Assembly: GCA_965649825.1 (NCBI GenBank)
Contig: OZ287707.1
Location: 682,001 to 746,000, forward strand
Reading direction: 5' to 3'
Source: Penicillus capitatus
Taxonomy: Eukaryota; Chlorophyta
DNA: 64,000 nucleotides
Both the position numbers and the translations under genes were made by a program. Below, piece after piece: positions 23,164-37,512 of the stretch (within the stretch, counting starts at the first letter, position 1; every line of letters starts with the position of its first letter). The notes below the pieces were generated by a model, which worked only from the letters and a program-made list of their open reading frames with translations, had not been told where the DNA came from and did not search any database.

Positions 23164-23484
23164 CTAGGTGTCTCGGGCGGAGTCTCTTGGCCAGAAGCGA
23201 CGAGGGGCGCGACCATTTGCGGCATCGGAATAATCCAACTGTAGGATGGTCAGTTTGAAGAGCATGACGGGCACGGCGACGCAGGTGATGCCCAGAATCA
23301 GAATGTTTTTGGGCGAGAAACGAAACTCCTCTTCCAGTGCTTCTCTTCGAGCATTCCACTCTTCGACATACTTGTTCTTTGTAATGGGCAGATTTCCTTC
23401 CCAACGGCGCTGTCCCGCGAAGGGCGACCCGGAAGAAAGTGACCACCCGCGACGGCGGAGGGCTTGAGCGAGATAGGATGCCAT
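23164..23484 (-). CDS. Complex I accessory subunit, NDUFB4/B15-like
   Basis: A single-exon ORF of 106 residues. The core KYVEEWNARREALEEEFRFS then PKNILILGITCVAVPVMLFK aligns by eye with plant-type NDUFB4 (EWGxARENLExxFRWTxRNxxxxGIxGxAxPxxxYK), and the end GRAPRRFWP matches the GRPxRKF tail. One membrane helix (NILILGITCVAVPVMLFKLT). It is an inner-membrane subunit of the proton-pumping part of respiratory complex I. The N-terminal 35 residues are basic and variable. The start is 69 bp head-to-head with DHX35. Confidence 0.75.
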   Translation of the reverse strand: MASYLAQALRRRGWSLSSGSPFAGQRRWEGNLPITKNKYVEEWNARREALEEEFRFSPKNILILGITCVAVPVMLFKLTILQLDYSDAANGRAPRRFWPRDSARDT

Positions 23485-23553
23485 ACTTAACGCTAGACGA
23501 CTTCGGCAGAGATCGAATGTGCGAAACCGACGACAATTGTACGGCTCTGTCGA

Positions 23554-26225
<2,672 letters not shown>

Positions 26226-26601
26226 CAGATACGACATCCATGCACGACGGATCTTCAAATTCGCCGAGATCGCATTCACCTATCTGACGCACTGTCACAT
26301 CAGCACAGGGAGAAGACAACGTCATCGTCTGCCGGTTTTCGATGGAGGGGGAGATAAGAGTTGAGGAACAACAATTGATTAAACTGTCGATGTTGTAGAT
26401 TGAGTGAAGTGAGGCGAAACGAGAAGCATTCGTGTAACAATGACCATAATCACATTACGTGCGTGCGTATTGCGTCAATATCGAACAACTCTGTGTTTAC
26501 CCTACACACAATTCCCAAGACGCTGTCGTTAAGATGTCATGTCGACGGTTCCTCGGCGAGGCCGAACAGAATCACCGCAGTTCTCTCATGAAGGCAACAA
26601 C
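26226..26601. other. Intergenic, convergent 3' regions
   Basis: About 376 bp between DHX35 and the OCRL-like gene. No ORF, RNA gene or repeat of note. Confidence 0.4.
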
Positions 26602-29600
26602 TTATGCTTCAACGGAATCTGTTGTTTCATCAAGGTCGATCAATGGCTTCTCAACTGCCAGGAACTGTTGAATAAATGCCATTCGCCGAGTTTCAACGAC
26701 GCCCTTTGGAGAATGCATGGACGGCGATCCCTTAAAATAGTGCTCTACAGAAGAAGCCCTAGATGTGCATCGGCAGGGATGGTGGATGTTCTTACTGCTC
26801 AGAGATCCTCTGTTGATGTCCTGAAAGAAAATCTGACAGAGAACTCTGCCCACCTCCTCCTCCGTCAGTTGGTTTTTCTTTCTGTTGGTCTCTACCAGAG
26901 CGGAACGCATGAGTTCCATCGTCGAATCGAAAACAGCCCATTCGATTGCGGACATCGCTTCCTTCACCAGATTCATCGCCATCTCAGCAGAGACGTCTGA
27001 GATTTCGCAGTTCTGTGCTACGGATTCCGGAATCATGGGTGACGGAAGGTCCAGGAAGAAGCACAGCAGTGCCGTTGCCATGTCATGGGCTGTGATGCCT
27101 GTTGGGAGACTCTGGGCTTCGTCCAATGCCACGCGGATTTCGAAGACGGCTGGTATCGTCGCCCTGCTATCTCCAGCCTTGCAGATCTGTTTCATGCTGT
27201 CGACAAACAGATTGGCCGTCCGCAAACGACCATCCGTTGCCAGAAAGTATAACATTCTTGAAATCTGGGATGGGATCATTAAACCGGTGGGGCCCTCCAG
27301 TAAATTTGGCTGAGGACCTGAAAACAGATATCCATTCCAATTGAAAAGAGTGCTCGAGTGAGATCCATTCCTGACCTGTGGTTGCAATGGAACTGGAATG
27401 CTGTAATTCATTTCGCTGGGGATCATGGGGGGAGGCAACGAGATGGTCGTCCAAATCCAACGACGACATATCTTCCTTCGCCGGTAGTTCCCAGCCACTG
27501 GCATAGGGCTGGCTCTCACGGTATTGCATGCTTGGAAGAACCGTCGCCTTCGTGATCTTTCCACGATGGAGTTTGTTCTGATTCCGTGGCAATTGCAGTG
27601 CAAGATGGTTAAGAGAGATGCCGAAGCACGACAATGTGTAATTTCCCATAATACTTATGAAGAAATCGGATCCGCCTTCGACATGTAGAACGAGAATGTG
27701 ATCCAATTTGCATTCTGGATTGCCTACATCCACACTGTCTGTATAGAGTGCCGAAAGAGGCATGCCTTACCAAACAGTTCATCGGCACTGCCCCATTGAC
27801 CGCCTTCGATACAGACAGTGAGCTTGATGTTCTCTTTCTTTCCGGCTTTGACGATGCCAGATGTTGGCTTGGCTGAGAGCCAGCTTGGGAATGGACTGCG
27901 TATACGATGACGACTAGGATTGGGAGGAATGAAGGAATACACAGCTGTTGTCTCTCCTGTATTCTGGATTGTGACGGTGAATTCCTTAGGAACTCCATAG
28001 GGCACCATGCCAGCTTCGATAACCGTTGGAGATAGCTTGCAGCGAGGAATGCTTGCCATTTCTTCAACATCGACACTCCTCCTTGCCTCTTGCAGTGCTG
28101 CATCGACTTTCTGGATATTGAACTTCCGCGCCTCCATCAGGAATGTTCCGATCACTGGTTTGTGATCCGAAACCGAGATGGGGGCAAAGCTCCCGTACAG
28201 CAGCTGATGTAACTGCTTTCTGGAAGAATACCAGAGAATTCGATCAGTCCAAGCAGGCGTACGAATCTTCTTCGGTTTCTTCTTCGGCTTCTCTTCTTTC
28301 TTCGCTGCGGCAGTAACATTTCCTTCAGATTTTGCTCTCTTGGGGAGTTCTGTGTTTCTGGGAAAGAAAACACAACGCAGATCACTGTCAATAGGGTATG
28401 GAAGTGTTCGATCGTACACAAAGAGAGATTCTTTTCTTGAGGGATCGATCTTCGACTGGGGCATGGAGCCTCTTGTCGGGAAGGGAGTGTGTGACTCGGA
28501 CGTGTCGTGCTTAACGGGATGCGATGGCACATCTTTCCGCAGAGCTGCAAAGGCGCTGTCATCCAGATCGATATCTCCTTCCGATTCCGAAGAGGAATCC
28601 TCGTCAATCTCTCCTGTGTAGTAGCCGGTCCCTCGAATGAATTTGTAGGTCGGCGGAAAGTCGATTGGCGCTTCATTAAAATCCTTCAAGAGGCATCACT
28701 CAAAAGCCATCCAGTGAAAACTGACAGACGCACTTGGAAAACTTTGCCGGCGGCCCGTTCGACGGAGAGTTGATCGTATTCGAGTAACTGTGGTAACCTG
28801 AACATCCACGTGTCGTCTCTGCAAGTGAAGGACACGATGTTACCTATCCGTACGGATGAGTTGGATGACATCCTTGATCTTTCCAGTGATCCGATAGTTC
28901 AGATCACCGACCCAGATGATGTTATCCAAGTCACGCATGCTTCGGAGGGATCCCCATTTCCCACCCACAAATGCACGTTTGATATCATAGGTTGCATTGT
29001 CTGGTATGCCTTCGGGTCGGACCGAGAAATCCTCAACCGATGTTCCATCGTCTCGGGTGACGCGTGTAAGTTCGACTTCGTGGGGAAACTGTGTTCTTCG
29101 AATGATCTCTGAGAAATCGAGGTTTCTTTTGATCTGGTCTCCATCATTCGATCCCGAAGCCAGATGCGACGTCACAAAGACGAAGACAGAATCGTCGATC
29201 CGGAAACGCACAGCGATGGCCCCTACACATGCATCTTTGAGAATGATGCTGGGCTGACACATGACGACTCCATCTTGCCTTTGTTTGCTAAGTATCCGAG
29301 TGCGCCTGTCGCCACCGTTGTCACTTGGACACCACTAATGCGTTTCACCAGACTCTTGCGGACCCATCCTGTCACGAACAGTCCAACGAGCTGATATCTG
29401 AAAAGCTGCAAGAATTCTTCATGCTCTTCGCTGCCCTTTGGTTTTTGCTTTTCACTCTTCTTCGGAAGTTTGATCGTCGTCGGTTCCTCAGCGGCCATCT
29501 CTTTCTTGGGGTCTACGGAATGGCTCTTCACTAACGGCGAGTCCGTCATCGAATCAAATGAGATCAGGTCTGCCATGTCAGCTGTATTGGACTGCGAATA

Positions 29601-30525
29601 TCTCCTTTTCGACTCCTTCAGATGATCATTGAACTTCTTCTCGTCCAAGCTTGACCCATGACGCTTCAGCGCTTCCATCCTTGTCGTCTAAAGCAAAAGA
29701 GATTAACCACAGACGATGGCAGTGTGGAACGTGGCAGCACATCGGTCAGAGAGTTCTTGACTCGGGACTCGAGATTTGCAGATGGCACCCCGGACCACCC
29801 TGATACATAATAGTCGATGATGGACTTCTCGTGATCCCCTCTTCCAAATGGCGAAAGACCAATCTCCTCTTCCCTGTCAAAGAGAGACGTGCATCAACAT
29901 TGCCATCGATTCCGACAGCGCATACGTTTTCCAAGGATTCAAGCATCGATCGATGGCCATATCCCAACCAACAGGCGCAGCAGTCCATCCTGGATACACA
30001 ACGATGTCGTAGGATAGTTTGGATAGGAGTGTTGGATGCCTGCAATGATGTTTTGTGCAGTTAATGGAACGGCCTCTTGAAATCCCATCACATAGATATC
30101 CGCCCGATCCGGACTGCCCTTCCCGGAAGCCTTCTCCCGTGCCGGCCACCTTGACTGCCATTGAGCAATGTAGTCTTTAAAATCCAAATCGTCTGGCGGT
30201 TTCCTCCCGTTCAGATTATACGTCGAGGCCTGTCACGTCACATCTTTCACACTTTTCCAGATCATGCATTTCGCACCCAGATGCGTATTTCATTCATTTC
30301 CGTATAATGTTCTTCCGGTATTTTATAGAACTCCGTTCTCACTCGTTCACTTCGGGTGTTCTGAAGCAGCTCCTCCAACGTTGCATACTCCACACTGGAA
30401 CGCACTGACACAGACATAGGTGTTATCTTGGCCGACATGACGCCGGTTCCCTTACTCTTCACTTCTTCATTCTCATTCCAGCTTCCAGCATCCCTTGTCT
30501 GTCCACTCGTCTGTGTATTACCCAT
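26602..30525 (-). CDS. Inositol polyphosphate 5-phosphatase, OCRL/INPP5B type
   Basis: Hydrolyses PI(4,5)P2 on endosomal and Golgi membranes in other eukaryotes. The phosphatase domain runs from IRIW|ASTYNLNGRKPPDDLDF (joined over a GT-AG intron near 30238-30283) through DIYVMGFQEAVPLTAQN, VTTVATGALGYLANKG, VTSHLASGSND and WVGDLNYRI to RTPAWTDRILWYS and PISVSDHKPVIGTF. An ASH domain follows (FTVTIQNTGETTAVYSFIPP), then a RhoGAP-like domain (PTGLMIPSQISRMLYFLATD, TAHDMATALLCFFLDLPSPM). An acidic insert (GEIDEDSSSESEGDIDLDDS) splits the phosphatase domain. The start MGNTQTS fits an N-myristoylation consensus. About 1,100 residues and many exons. Confidence 0.92.
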
Positions 30526-30626
30526 CGTTACACACGAATTGACACGTGGCAAAAAAGAACAACAAGAGTAAAGAGACGGAACGCTCGGGAACACGATGAT
30601 AATAATGATGACAAACTCAATCGCGA
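30526..30626. promoter_or_regulatory. Shared divergent promoter (101 bp)
   Basis: 101 bp between the OCRL-like and NSE4 start codons. It includes an AT-rich stretch around 30590-30615 (GATAATAATGATGAC). Confidence 0.5.
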
Positions 30627-31805
30627 ATGATACAGTCCAGCGCGGCGTCGGTTGACGCGACTTTGACCGAGAGTGCGACTCAAATGGCGCGGAAACACGC
30701 GGCGTCGACCAACGGCGTCGTCGTTCCTTGCGACAGTCAAGATGAAGAAGAAGACAGATCTTCTTTGCAACACCGTTATCGCGAGCTCTCACACCTCGTC
30801 GAAGAACGCCGTCCTCATCTCGTCCAACCAAGCAATACAGAACTGCTCTCCCTCGTTCAGAAGGCAAATCAGTTGACACGTGAAGATCAGACGCCGACGG
30901 AGAGACTGATGGATGCACGGCTGTTTCGAAGTCTGACGCGGTGTGGAGACGTGAAGGGACGTCGTCTTTCTTTCGGCAGTGCCCCGATGACACCCCTCGA
31001 AGTGGTACTCGCCATTGGCGAGAAATACAAAATGGATGTGCCTCGTATTTCCATGGAAGGGGATCATTTTGACGCATCGTCTAACGGAGACATGCCTGTC
31101 CTGAAGCTGGATTGGGCGCGAATGGGGGAAGATCTGACAGCCATCTGCAATCAACCTCCAGGAATGACGTGCATGAAGGGATGGACAGTATGCATCGAGA
31201 AGAAACAACGAGCGCCGCGAACTCACCGCCGAAGGGAACGGCCAAGCGACAACATTCAGGAACCCGAACGCCACGCAGCTCGAGACGTGGCAGCCTCTGC
31301 GTCCGACACAGAGAGAACCGTGCATCGAATATGGAGCAGTGTTCAGGAAGGGAAGCACAGACAGGGGATCCCTCTTACACAGCTGGCACTTGATCACGAT
31401 TCCTATCCTCGGACAGTAGTGACGATGTTCGAAGCAATGTTTCTCATCAAAGATCTGCGCATTTCTTTGAAAAAGCGACGGGATGGGACACTGATTGTGA
31501 CGCCCGTGCCACAACGGCTTTCAAGGATGCCAGTAGTGGAACGGCATCAGACATTCATCAGTTTGACCTTCAAGATGTGGGATGCATGGTGTCAGCAGAT
31601 ATCACCACGTGAGTGTCTGGTTCCAAAAGAAGAGGAGGAGCAAGTGCATCAGGAGAATGAAGAGGACAGAGAAGAGGAGGAGGAGATTGTTATGGAAGAG
31701 GTGCAAGTTGAGCCACTATCGACTCCGTGCACAATCAAATCCGAACGGTCGAAACGCGGCTCCTCTGGGAGCAAAGGCAAAAAGATCCGACGACGTCTAA
31801 GCTGA
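30627..31805 (+). CDS. NSE4 kleisin of the SMC5/6 complex
   Basis: A single-exon ORF of 392 residues. The N-terminal helical part (LQHRYRELSHLVEERRPHLV then QPSNTELLSLVQKANQLTRE) and the C-terminal winged helix fit the Nse4/EID family. The latter includes IPLTQLALDHDSYPRTVVTM then FEAMFLIKDLRISLKKRRDG, and TFISLTFKMWDAWCQQI. Nse4 bridges the SMC5/6 heads in DNA repair and replication-fork protection. The middle is basic and low-complexity, and the tail is strongly acidic (EEEEQVHQENEEDREEEEEI) then basic. It is intronless among intron-rich neighbours. Confidence 0.85.
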   Translation: MIQSSAASVDATLTESATQMARKHAASTNGVVVPCDSQDEEEDRSSLQHRYRELSHLVEERRPHLVQPSNTELLSLVQKANQLTREDQTPTERLMDARLFRSLTRCGDVKGRRLSFGSAPMTPLEVVLAIGEKYKMDVPRISMEGDHFDASSNGDMPVLKLDWARMGEDLTAICNQPPGMTCMKGWTVCIEKKQRAPRTHRRRERPSDNIQEPERHAARDVAASASDTERTVHRIWSSVQEGKHRQGIPLTQLALDHDSYPRTVVTMFEAMFLIKDLRISLKKRRDGTLIVTPVPQRLSRMPVVERHQTFISLTFKMWDAWCQQISPRECLVPKEEEEQVHQENEEDREEEEEIVMEEVQVEPLSTPCTIKSERSKRGSSGSKGKKIRRRLS

Positions 31806-32103
31806 ACGGCGATGCATCACACTAGTGGATCGCCTGTCACATCACGCGACGGTTTGTTCATACTCGAACGCGGACATCGTACCCAGCTGTACATAGCGAT
31901 TTAGGAACCAACAAACTTCGATACAATGTTGGGAGTTAGGCATCAATCATCTTATCAAGTGGAGGAGATAGATACTGGGTACAGTCAGTCAGCCATGTTA
32001 AGAAAACGGCCCAAGCAAGTGATTCGCATGTATCCCTGCTATAATGATTCGACCAAGCCTAGTCTCATCTAACATTAAGATGTATATATGGCTATTCCGC
32101 CGA

Positions 32104-33105
32104 TTACGTTGTCAGCGGAAACGAGTCTTTGTCGATGGAGCTTTGAAATCTGTTAAAAATGGATGCAAGATTATCGACGGCTCTAGACAGGTCCTGATAT
32201 CGAGTGATGGTATCGAAGACGTCGATGCGACACGAGAACTCGCCGTAGAAAGGATTCGCACCGGCTAATGCCACTTTGATCGATTGAAAACGCAGATCGA
32301 GATCGCACGATAGTTCGACATGAGGAACCATGATAGATTTCCATCTAAAACGGTGCGCGACATAAGAATGACGTTTGGGGAGAAAGGTCTTGGGAGGCAA
32401 TTCAAAATACTCAGCCACGTCGGGAAATACGTCCAAGACGTCTTCGAAAGTATCGAACTCAACGACCTTATCCAGCTCATCCCCTTTCATTTTGAAAGTA
32501 AATCGGTGGTAATCCGAGTGAATGTCGCAGTCCAGGTGAGTGTCGACGTCTTCGTCATCGTCCGTCGGAAAGTTGAATGTCTCTGGATCGATGTCCCGAA
32601 TCTTGAGCGCCGGTTTGATTTCCACCTTCTTCTTCAGTTTACCGTCTTTGATTTTCTGCTCCTGACGTACTCGGGCGTAGCAGGATGCGCGATAGGGTAT
32701 GGTCGCGACATTGTCTTCAGGCAGAGGCGCACCATCGTCCTGTGTCAAGAGCCAGGAGTTCTCTGTGAAAATCTTCTCATCGAAAGACTTTTGAGGCGAA
32801 ATCTTGTGGCCAGAGATAGAGACAAAAGAACTCCACAGTGACGTCGCTCGCTCGACGAGCATTGAGCGGTCAGTGACATCGGCGAAGGCATCCATGTTCA
32901 GAATCACTTGAAATTCATAGTTTTTGAGCCACTGTTGTGCCGGACACGCTGAAAAAGGCACATTCGCTGCAGTCGATTTGCTCCCGGCCACCTGAATTTC
33001 CATCGCTGACTTTTATAGAGGGACCGTCCCGCGAATGGTACTTACGCAAGCGGTTAGTATAAGCAAAACGGCAGAGCAAGTGCTCAGCGAGATGGTCCAC
33101 TTCAT
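32104..33105 (-). CDS. Unrecognised secreted or lumenal protein
   Basis: Not recognised. Exon 1 encodes a clear signal peptide, MKWTISLSTCSAVLLILTAC, joined by a GTAAGT...AAAG intron to SAMEIQVAGSKSTAANV. The mature part (about 300 residues) has no membrane helix. Features include SGHKISPQKSFDEKIFTEN, DNVATIPYRASCYARVRQEQ, an acidic segment (FNFPTDDDEDVDTHLDCDIH), FHRF-like DYHRFTFKMKGDELDK and PFYGEFSCRIDVFDTITRY. The alternation of strands suggests a beta-rich fold. Stop to the NSE4 3' end is 298 bp. Confidence 0.65.
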
Positions 33106-33318
33106 GTTGTCGCTGTATCACTCTGGACGGAACAATCGAACGGCGTCGGCGAAGAATTGGAACAGCCTGACGGATCGGAGAATCGCGCGGCGGCACCGTC
33201 GGTTCGCAGCTGACATTGCGCAACGTCATCATCGAGTAAGGCCATCCCGACCTAAAATTAACCACGATGGCGCATCGGACGCCGTTCTCATCTCAACAGT
33301 CTTCGATGCGCGCCATCG

Positions 33319-34874
33319 TCACAGGATCAAACGTAACGCGATAGAAATAGTCATCACTAGAAGACAGATGCGCACAAACGAGCTCAGTTTCAGCCGATTC
33401 TGTGTTTCTTACTCTTCATGTGCATGGTCGTCAGGTAACTTGTCTTTGTAAATCCAGCACTGCAGTGATCGGCATGAAGGGGATCCCATATGGGCAGAAT
33501 GCATGTACCTCGTATTCGATGTTCTGCACACGACTGTGGATGCGTTCCTTTCGTTTGACGAGTTCCTGTGGGCCCAAGTCTTCAGGGACCAAATGCATGA
33601 ACTCTTTGTCGTTCTTGACGGCGAAGCTTTCCTAAAACGACATTGAAAAAATGATGCAAGACAGCGAAGTACAAACCAGATCCTCTCTGTCATAGAGATA
33701 CCCATGCTCTGCCCATTTCGACCCATCTGGCAACTCATAGAAGGCAAAGAGATTGGACCAAGAGAGCAATGGACTGCCGTCTTTGCCCTCGCCGATATTG
33801 AAACAGGCACAGTGCTCTGGGTCTACGGCAGACATGACGGCCGTGTGTTATGAATGTTTTGCAGGTTCTCTCGGAAGGCACCTTGAAGACTGAACTTGAA
33901 AACGCGGTTTTGATCGTCGGCGTCTACGACGTGGACCACTTCATAGAATATCATCTTGGCGAGGTCGATTCCTGGATGTGCTGCAGCCACGGTTGAACCG
34001 CGAGGTGGTTCAGGGATTTCTTTCTGGAATGTCACTCGAGCATCGCCGCCAGAACGATTTACCGTTCTTCGATTAACGACGGCCTCTTCCTTTGCCATCG
34101 GGCCTAGTTTCCAATACACGTGTCACCCATCCTTGTTACTGGTGGAAACATACGCGATGTGAGAGAAGGCGGTTTGGAGGAAGAAAGCTTTGCTCTAGGC
34201 GACGCCAGTGCCGACGATTCTGTTTGGACAGTTTTCTTGCCAAGAATCTCAGCCAAAGGAGCCGGCAGAACGGCCTGTCGCTGCAAAGGCAATCGAGCAG
34301 AGGGCGTTGCCGCACGCGTTGCATCATATCGCATCCTTGGCCGTGCCCTCGGCTACATTCCATCGCACTCCTCCCTCGCTCAAAGAACATCCGCAGCTGT
34401 ACTTACATCTGCCATAATTTTCATGAGCTGTCGGGCTGTGCGTCCCTGCAATTCATTGGCAATTCTCTGCCAACTCCATCCCAACTGACAGGCCTCCTCG
34501 ACCAAGAGATACTCCTCTTCAGAGATCACCAAATCACGTGTCATATCATTGAGCACTTCCGAAATCTCTCCGCTATTTGGAATGACCCGAGCCGGTGGTA
34601 CATAGCTGACACTTCGAACGATCTCTGCCATCACCGTCAGCATCATCATACAGTTGTGGACGGTCATTGAGCTCTAGGACATGCCTTGTGGTGGAGACAG
34701 TCCCACAAAGAATCTCGGTGCCTTTCCCAGTCGATGTCCCTTCTCGCTGACAGCATCGCCATATGCTTCCTTTCCTTCGTGCTGCGTCTTGGCAAGTTTA
34801 TTGAGGCCCGTCGAGTAAATGGGCGGATCCGTCAGTGGATCTCGAAGCCGCGGATAAGACCGTTTGCGTACCAT
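33319..34874 (-). CDS. Unrecognised SANT-like, tail-anchored protein
   Basis: Not recognised. Six exons were joined. The N-terminal part has SYPRLRDPLTDPPIYSTGL and a Myb/SANT-like helix set, SEEEYLLVEEACQLGWSWQR then IANELQGRTARQLMKIM. The middle is basic and low-complexity (ARLPLQRQAVLPAPLAEIL). The C-terminal half holds VTFQKEIPEPPRGST, LAKMIFYEVVHVVDADDQNR, FSLQDPEHCACFNIGEG and PEDLGPQELVKRKERIHSRV, and ends in a terminal membrane helix, FVRICLLVMTISIALRLIL. A GTATGT...CTAG intron near 34101-34154 fuses what otherwise looks like two genes, and a GC-AG intron lies at 34625-34684. It may be a nuclear-envelope or ER protein. Confidence 0.6.
34625..34684 (-). other. GC-AG intron in the SANT-like gene
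   Basis: A 60-nt intron. The exon ends CCACCACAAG, the intron starts GCATGTCCTAG and ends GATGGCAG, and the next exon starts AGATCGTTCG. It gives the open join SPPQ|EIVRSVSYVPP. Using the nearby GT instead puts the next exon in a frame with a stop. Confidence 0.6.
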
Positions 34875-34960
34875 TCACAGAATAGAAGCTACAAAACAGT
34901 ACGACACACGACTGCGCTGCTTTTATTGTGTCTGTCATTGTGCGTCCCATTTGACAAGCA
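34875..34960. promoter_or_regulatory. Shared divergent promoter (86 bp)
   Basis: 86 bp between the start codons of the SANT-like gene and TBCCD1, including ACAGTACGACACACGACTGC. No TATA box. Confidence 0.45.
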
Positions 34961-36868
34961 TGGACGTTCGGAAAGAAATCTTGGATTTCGGGTTGTTGCC
35001 GTCGGCCGTTCTCTCTTCTAGGTTCGACAGCGTCTCTGCCGTGACGGACTTGCATTCGAAACTCCTAAAAGAGACGGAAACGATAGACGGACAGCGAGGT
35101 CGAACCCTGACGTTTTCTCCCCTGACCGTACCAACGTGTTCCAGGGTTCGTCCGTGTGAGTTTCGTCCGGAAGCTCCTCAGAATGACGCCGGATGTGTGG
35201 AATCTTCTCTTCAACTTCTTGGATTCCATTTGCTGCAGAGGTGCCGGAAAACGATGGAGACTCTGTTCCGAAGACGAAACACGAGTGGAGCTGCATGCCT
35301 TGTCCCTCTTTCTCTTTATACAGATATATGGAAAACAAGCATCAAGACGAACAGATTATGAACTACGTAGCTTAGGCCATTGCTGTCGCCTCCTCCACAA
35401 GCGATTCTGTTTCTAGAAGGGAATAACAACAGAGAGACGACACGTGGATTGGCGCCACGTGGACTGAATGCATTGACATTCTCGTCGTTCATCAGACGAC
35501 ATTTGCAGACACTCTTGTATCTCATCAAGGATGATCCTCCGGAGCTGTCATCTCCGGGATGGTGTCTTCCACGTTCGCCGACGCCAGGGGTGGCAGCGCC
35601 ATCAATGCATCACCAAGATCCAACGCGTGCAACAATTTGGATCGGTCGTGAAGAGGTGGATCGTCTGGAACTGCTGCTCAGAAAGCGGTCTTGTGAGGGC
35701 AATGGGGATATTAAGAGAGATCATCATTCGGATATCTATGGGCTCGCATCATACCTCTCGTGTTTCAAAAGCTATAACAAGGATATCTTTACCGCTGCGT
35801 CGTGCATAGAAGTGGCAACTTGTCTCAAGGCATCGATTTTGGATTCGGATGGCGAAGCGGATAATACATCTGGAGCAGGCAGGATCTGTGGAATGACAAA
35901 AGGGACACTCGTTGAAGGAGAGGACAGTTTTCCCGATGGACAATTGATGATACACGAGTGTCAAGACTGCTGCATTTACGCCTTAGCTCCGCTGACAAGT
36001 GTGAAGATCACTGCATGTTCAGATTGCATCATCGTTTTGGGTCCAGCATCTGGATGTGTCCTAGTGGAGAACTGCACGAGGATCAAATTGATCTATGCAG
36101 CCAGGTCAACGTGCATCACCGCTTGCCACGAAAGTATACTGCATCTAGCAACGACCCGTCCACCTTTACTCCTTGGCGACAATCGATTTCTGCAGCTTGC
36201 TCCGTACAATATCGAATACGAGCGTCTTCCAGTTCATCTTTCGAAAGCTGGGCTCAATGTGTCTGCTAATAAATGGGACCAGCCGGTTCTGCTGAATTTC
36301 AGGGAAAGCACAAGAGATGAAGACGGTGCAGATCTGGCATCTGAGAGTGGCAGTTATGGTGCAGACAATCGACGGCCATCAGAGGATAACTCCTTGGAGG
36401 ATTTGCTACTGCCCCCCGAACAGCTCCTTCCATTTACCGTTCCTTTTAAAGGAGGACCCGGTCCTTTAGCAGGGGGTGCACCAAGCAATCCACAAGTTTC
36501 TTGGGTCAATCGTCTGGGTTCTGGTACGGGCAATGGTCCGCCCTTTCCACTCTCTCCTGTCTATGCGACTGCCCTGACATCGCGTCTCAGAAAGGTGTCA
36601 GAATTGCAAGAAACTGTGGGAAAGGTTCTCCTTTGGCATGGCGGCGGCGGTGGGCGAGAACGCATTCTGTTTGTGTTTCTAGGCGATCAATGACCTGAAT
36701 AACCGCCGCGATGTCCAGCTAGCCATTCAGAGATACTTTAAGGAATGGTTGTTCAAGACGGCCAAAATCCGTCAAGTGTACGATCTTGCAAAACTGGAGC
36801 AGCAAATGATCTCTGAAACGAATTCGGGCCATCCTTCATCGTCCACGAACCACAGCACCAGCACTTAG
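34961..36868 (+). CDS. TBCCD1: TBCC domain-containing protein 1 (TBCCD1)
   Basis: TBCCD1 links centrosomes or basal bodies to the Golgi or nucleus. The N-terminal helical part reads MDVRKEILDFGLLPSAVLSS ... MTPDVWNLLFNFLDSICCRG ... ETRVELHALSLFLFIQIYG. The TBCC beta-helix follows: DQLMIHECQDCCIYALAPLT-like repeats (LMIHECQDCCIYALAPLTSV, KITACSDCIIVLGPASGCVL), then STCITACHESILHLATTRPP and LAPYNIEYERLPVHLSKAGL, the family's post-helix signature. The C-terminal NRRDVQLAIQRYFKEWLFKT is also typical. An intron at about 35099-35145 joins GQRG to FVRVSFVRKLL. The catalytic Arg finger of true TBCC is not visible, as usual for TBCCD1. Confidence 0.9.
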
Positions 36869-37512
36869 TCATCACTCTCACTTGATCAGGTCCTCAGTTC
36901 GCTATCTGCTGCACGTACAAAGACTCGACTGACCACCACGACCATCCTTCTAAATAATCAGGACAGGACAACGTATTGCCACTCTTGTACTTTTTGTCAG
37001 CAGACATACCGTACGATGCGACATAGCACATCGCATTTTAAACAGGTCTCTTCTTTGTCCAATGCTGACATAAAAGCGTTATTCCTATAGAACATGAAAA
37101 CAGAAAATAGTAGGAAAATTTATCGACAATTTCTAATAATTCTCTCATGCCTTGATTGATGGATGCGAGGGGAGTGTTTTTTATTTTCGCCAGTCATGAA
37201 TGGACTCACGGGTCGAGGAGTTGCATGGGTGGTGATTGGCTTGAAAATTTCTAGTTCGCTGATATTTCCATATTCGATGACTATTGGTTGTTGTTGTTGT
37301 TAACAAATACTCAGCTGTCCACCGAGATCGCAGAACTGTATTGCTTGCGGTGATGAGATGGGAGCATTTGCACCGTTCAAGTTTCGAATTTCTGGAACCT
37401 GGTGCCATGTGATAACTGACGCGACGGAGACAGCGTCGTGACTCGACAGCGCCATCCATGAAGTGGACGGACGGGCACGACATTCTAAACGTCACATCAT
37501 CACCGACGAGCC
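36869..37512. other. Intergenic region
   Basis: About 640 bp between two plus-strand genes, AT-rich around 37040-37200. Nothing recognised. Confidence 0.4.

Noticed and set aside
34098-34110. A stop and a start codon 5 bp apart, suggesting a dicistronic transcript or trans-splicing.
   Set aside because: A 54-nt GTATGT...CTAG intron across the site gives one continuous frame, a simpler explanation.
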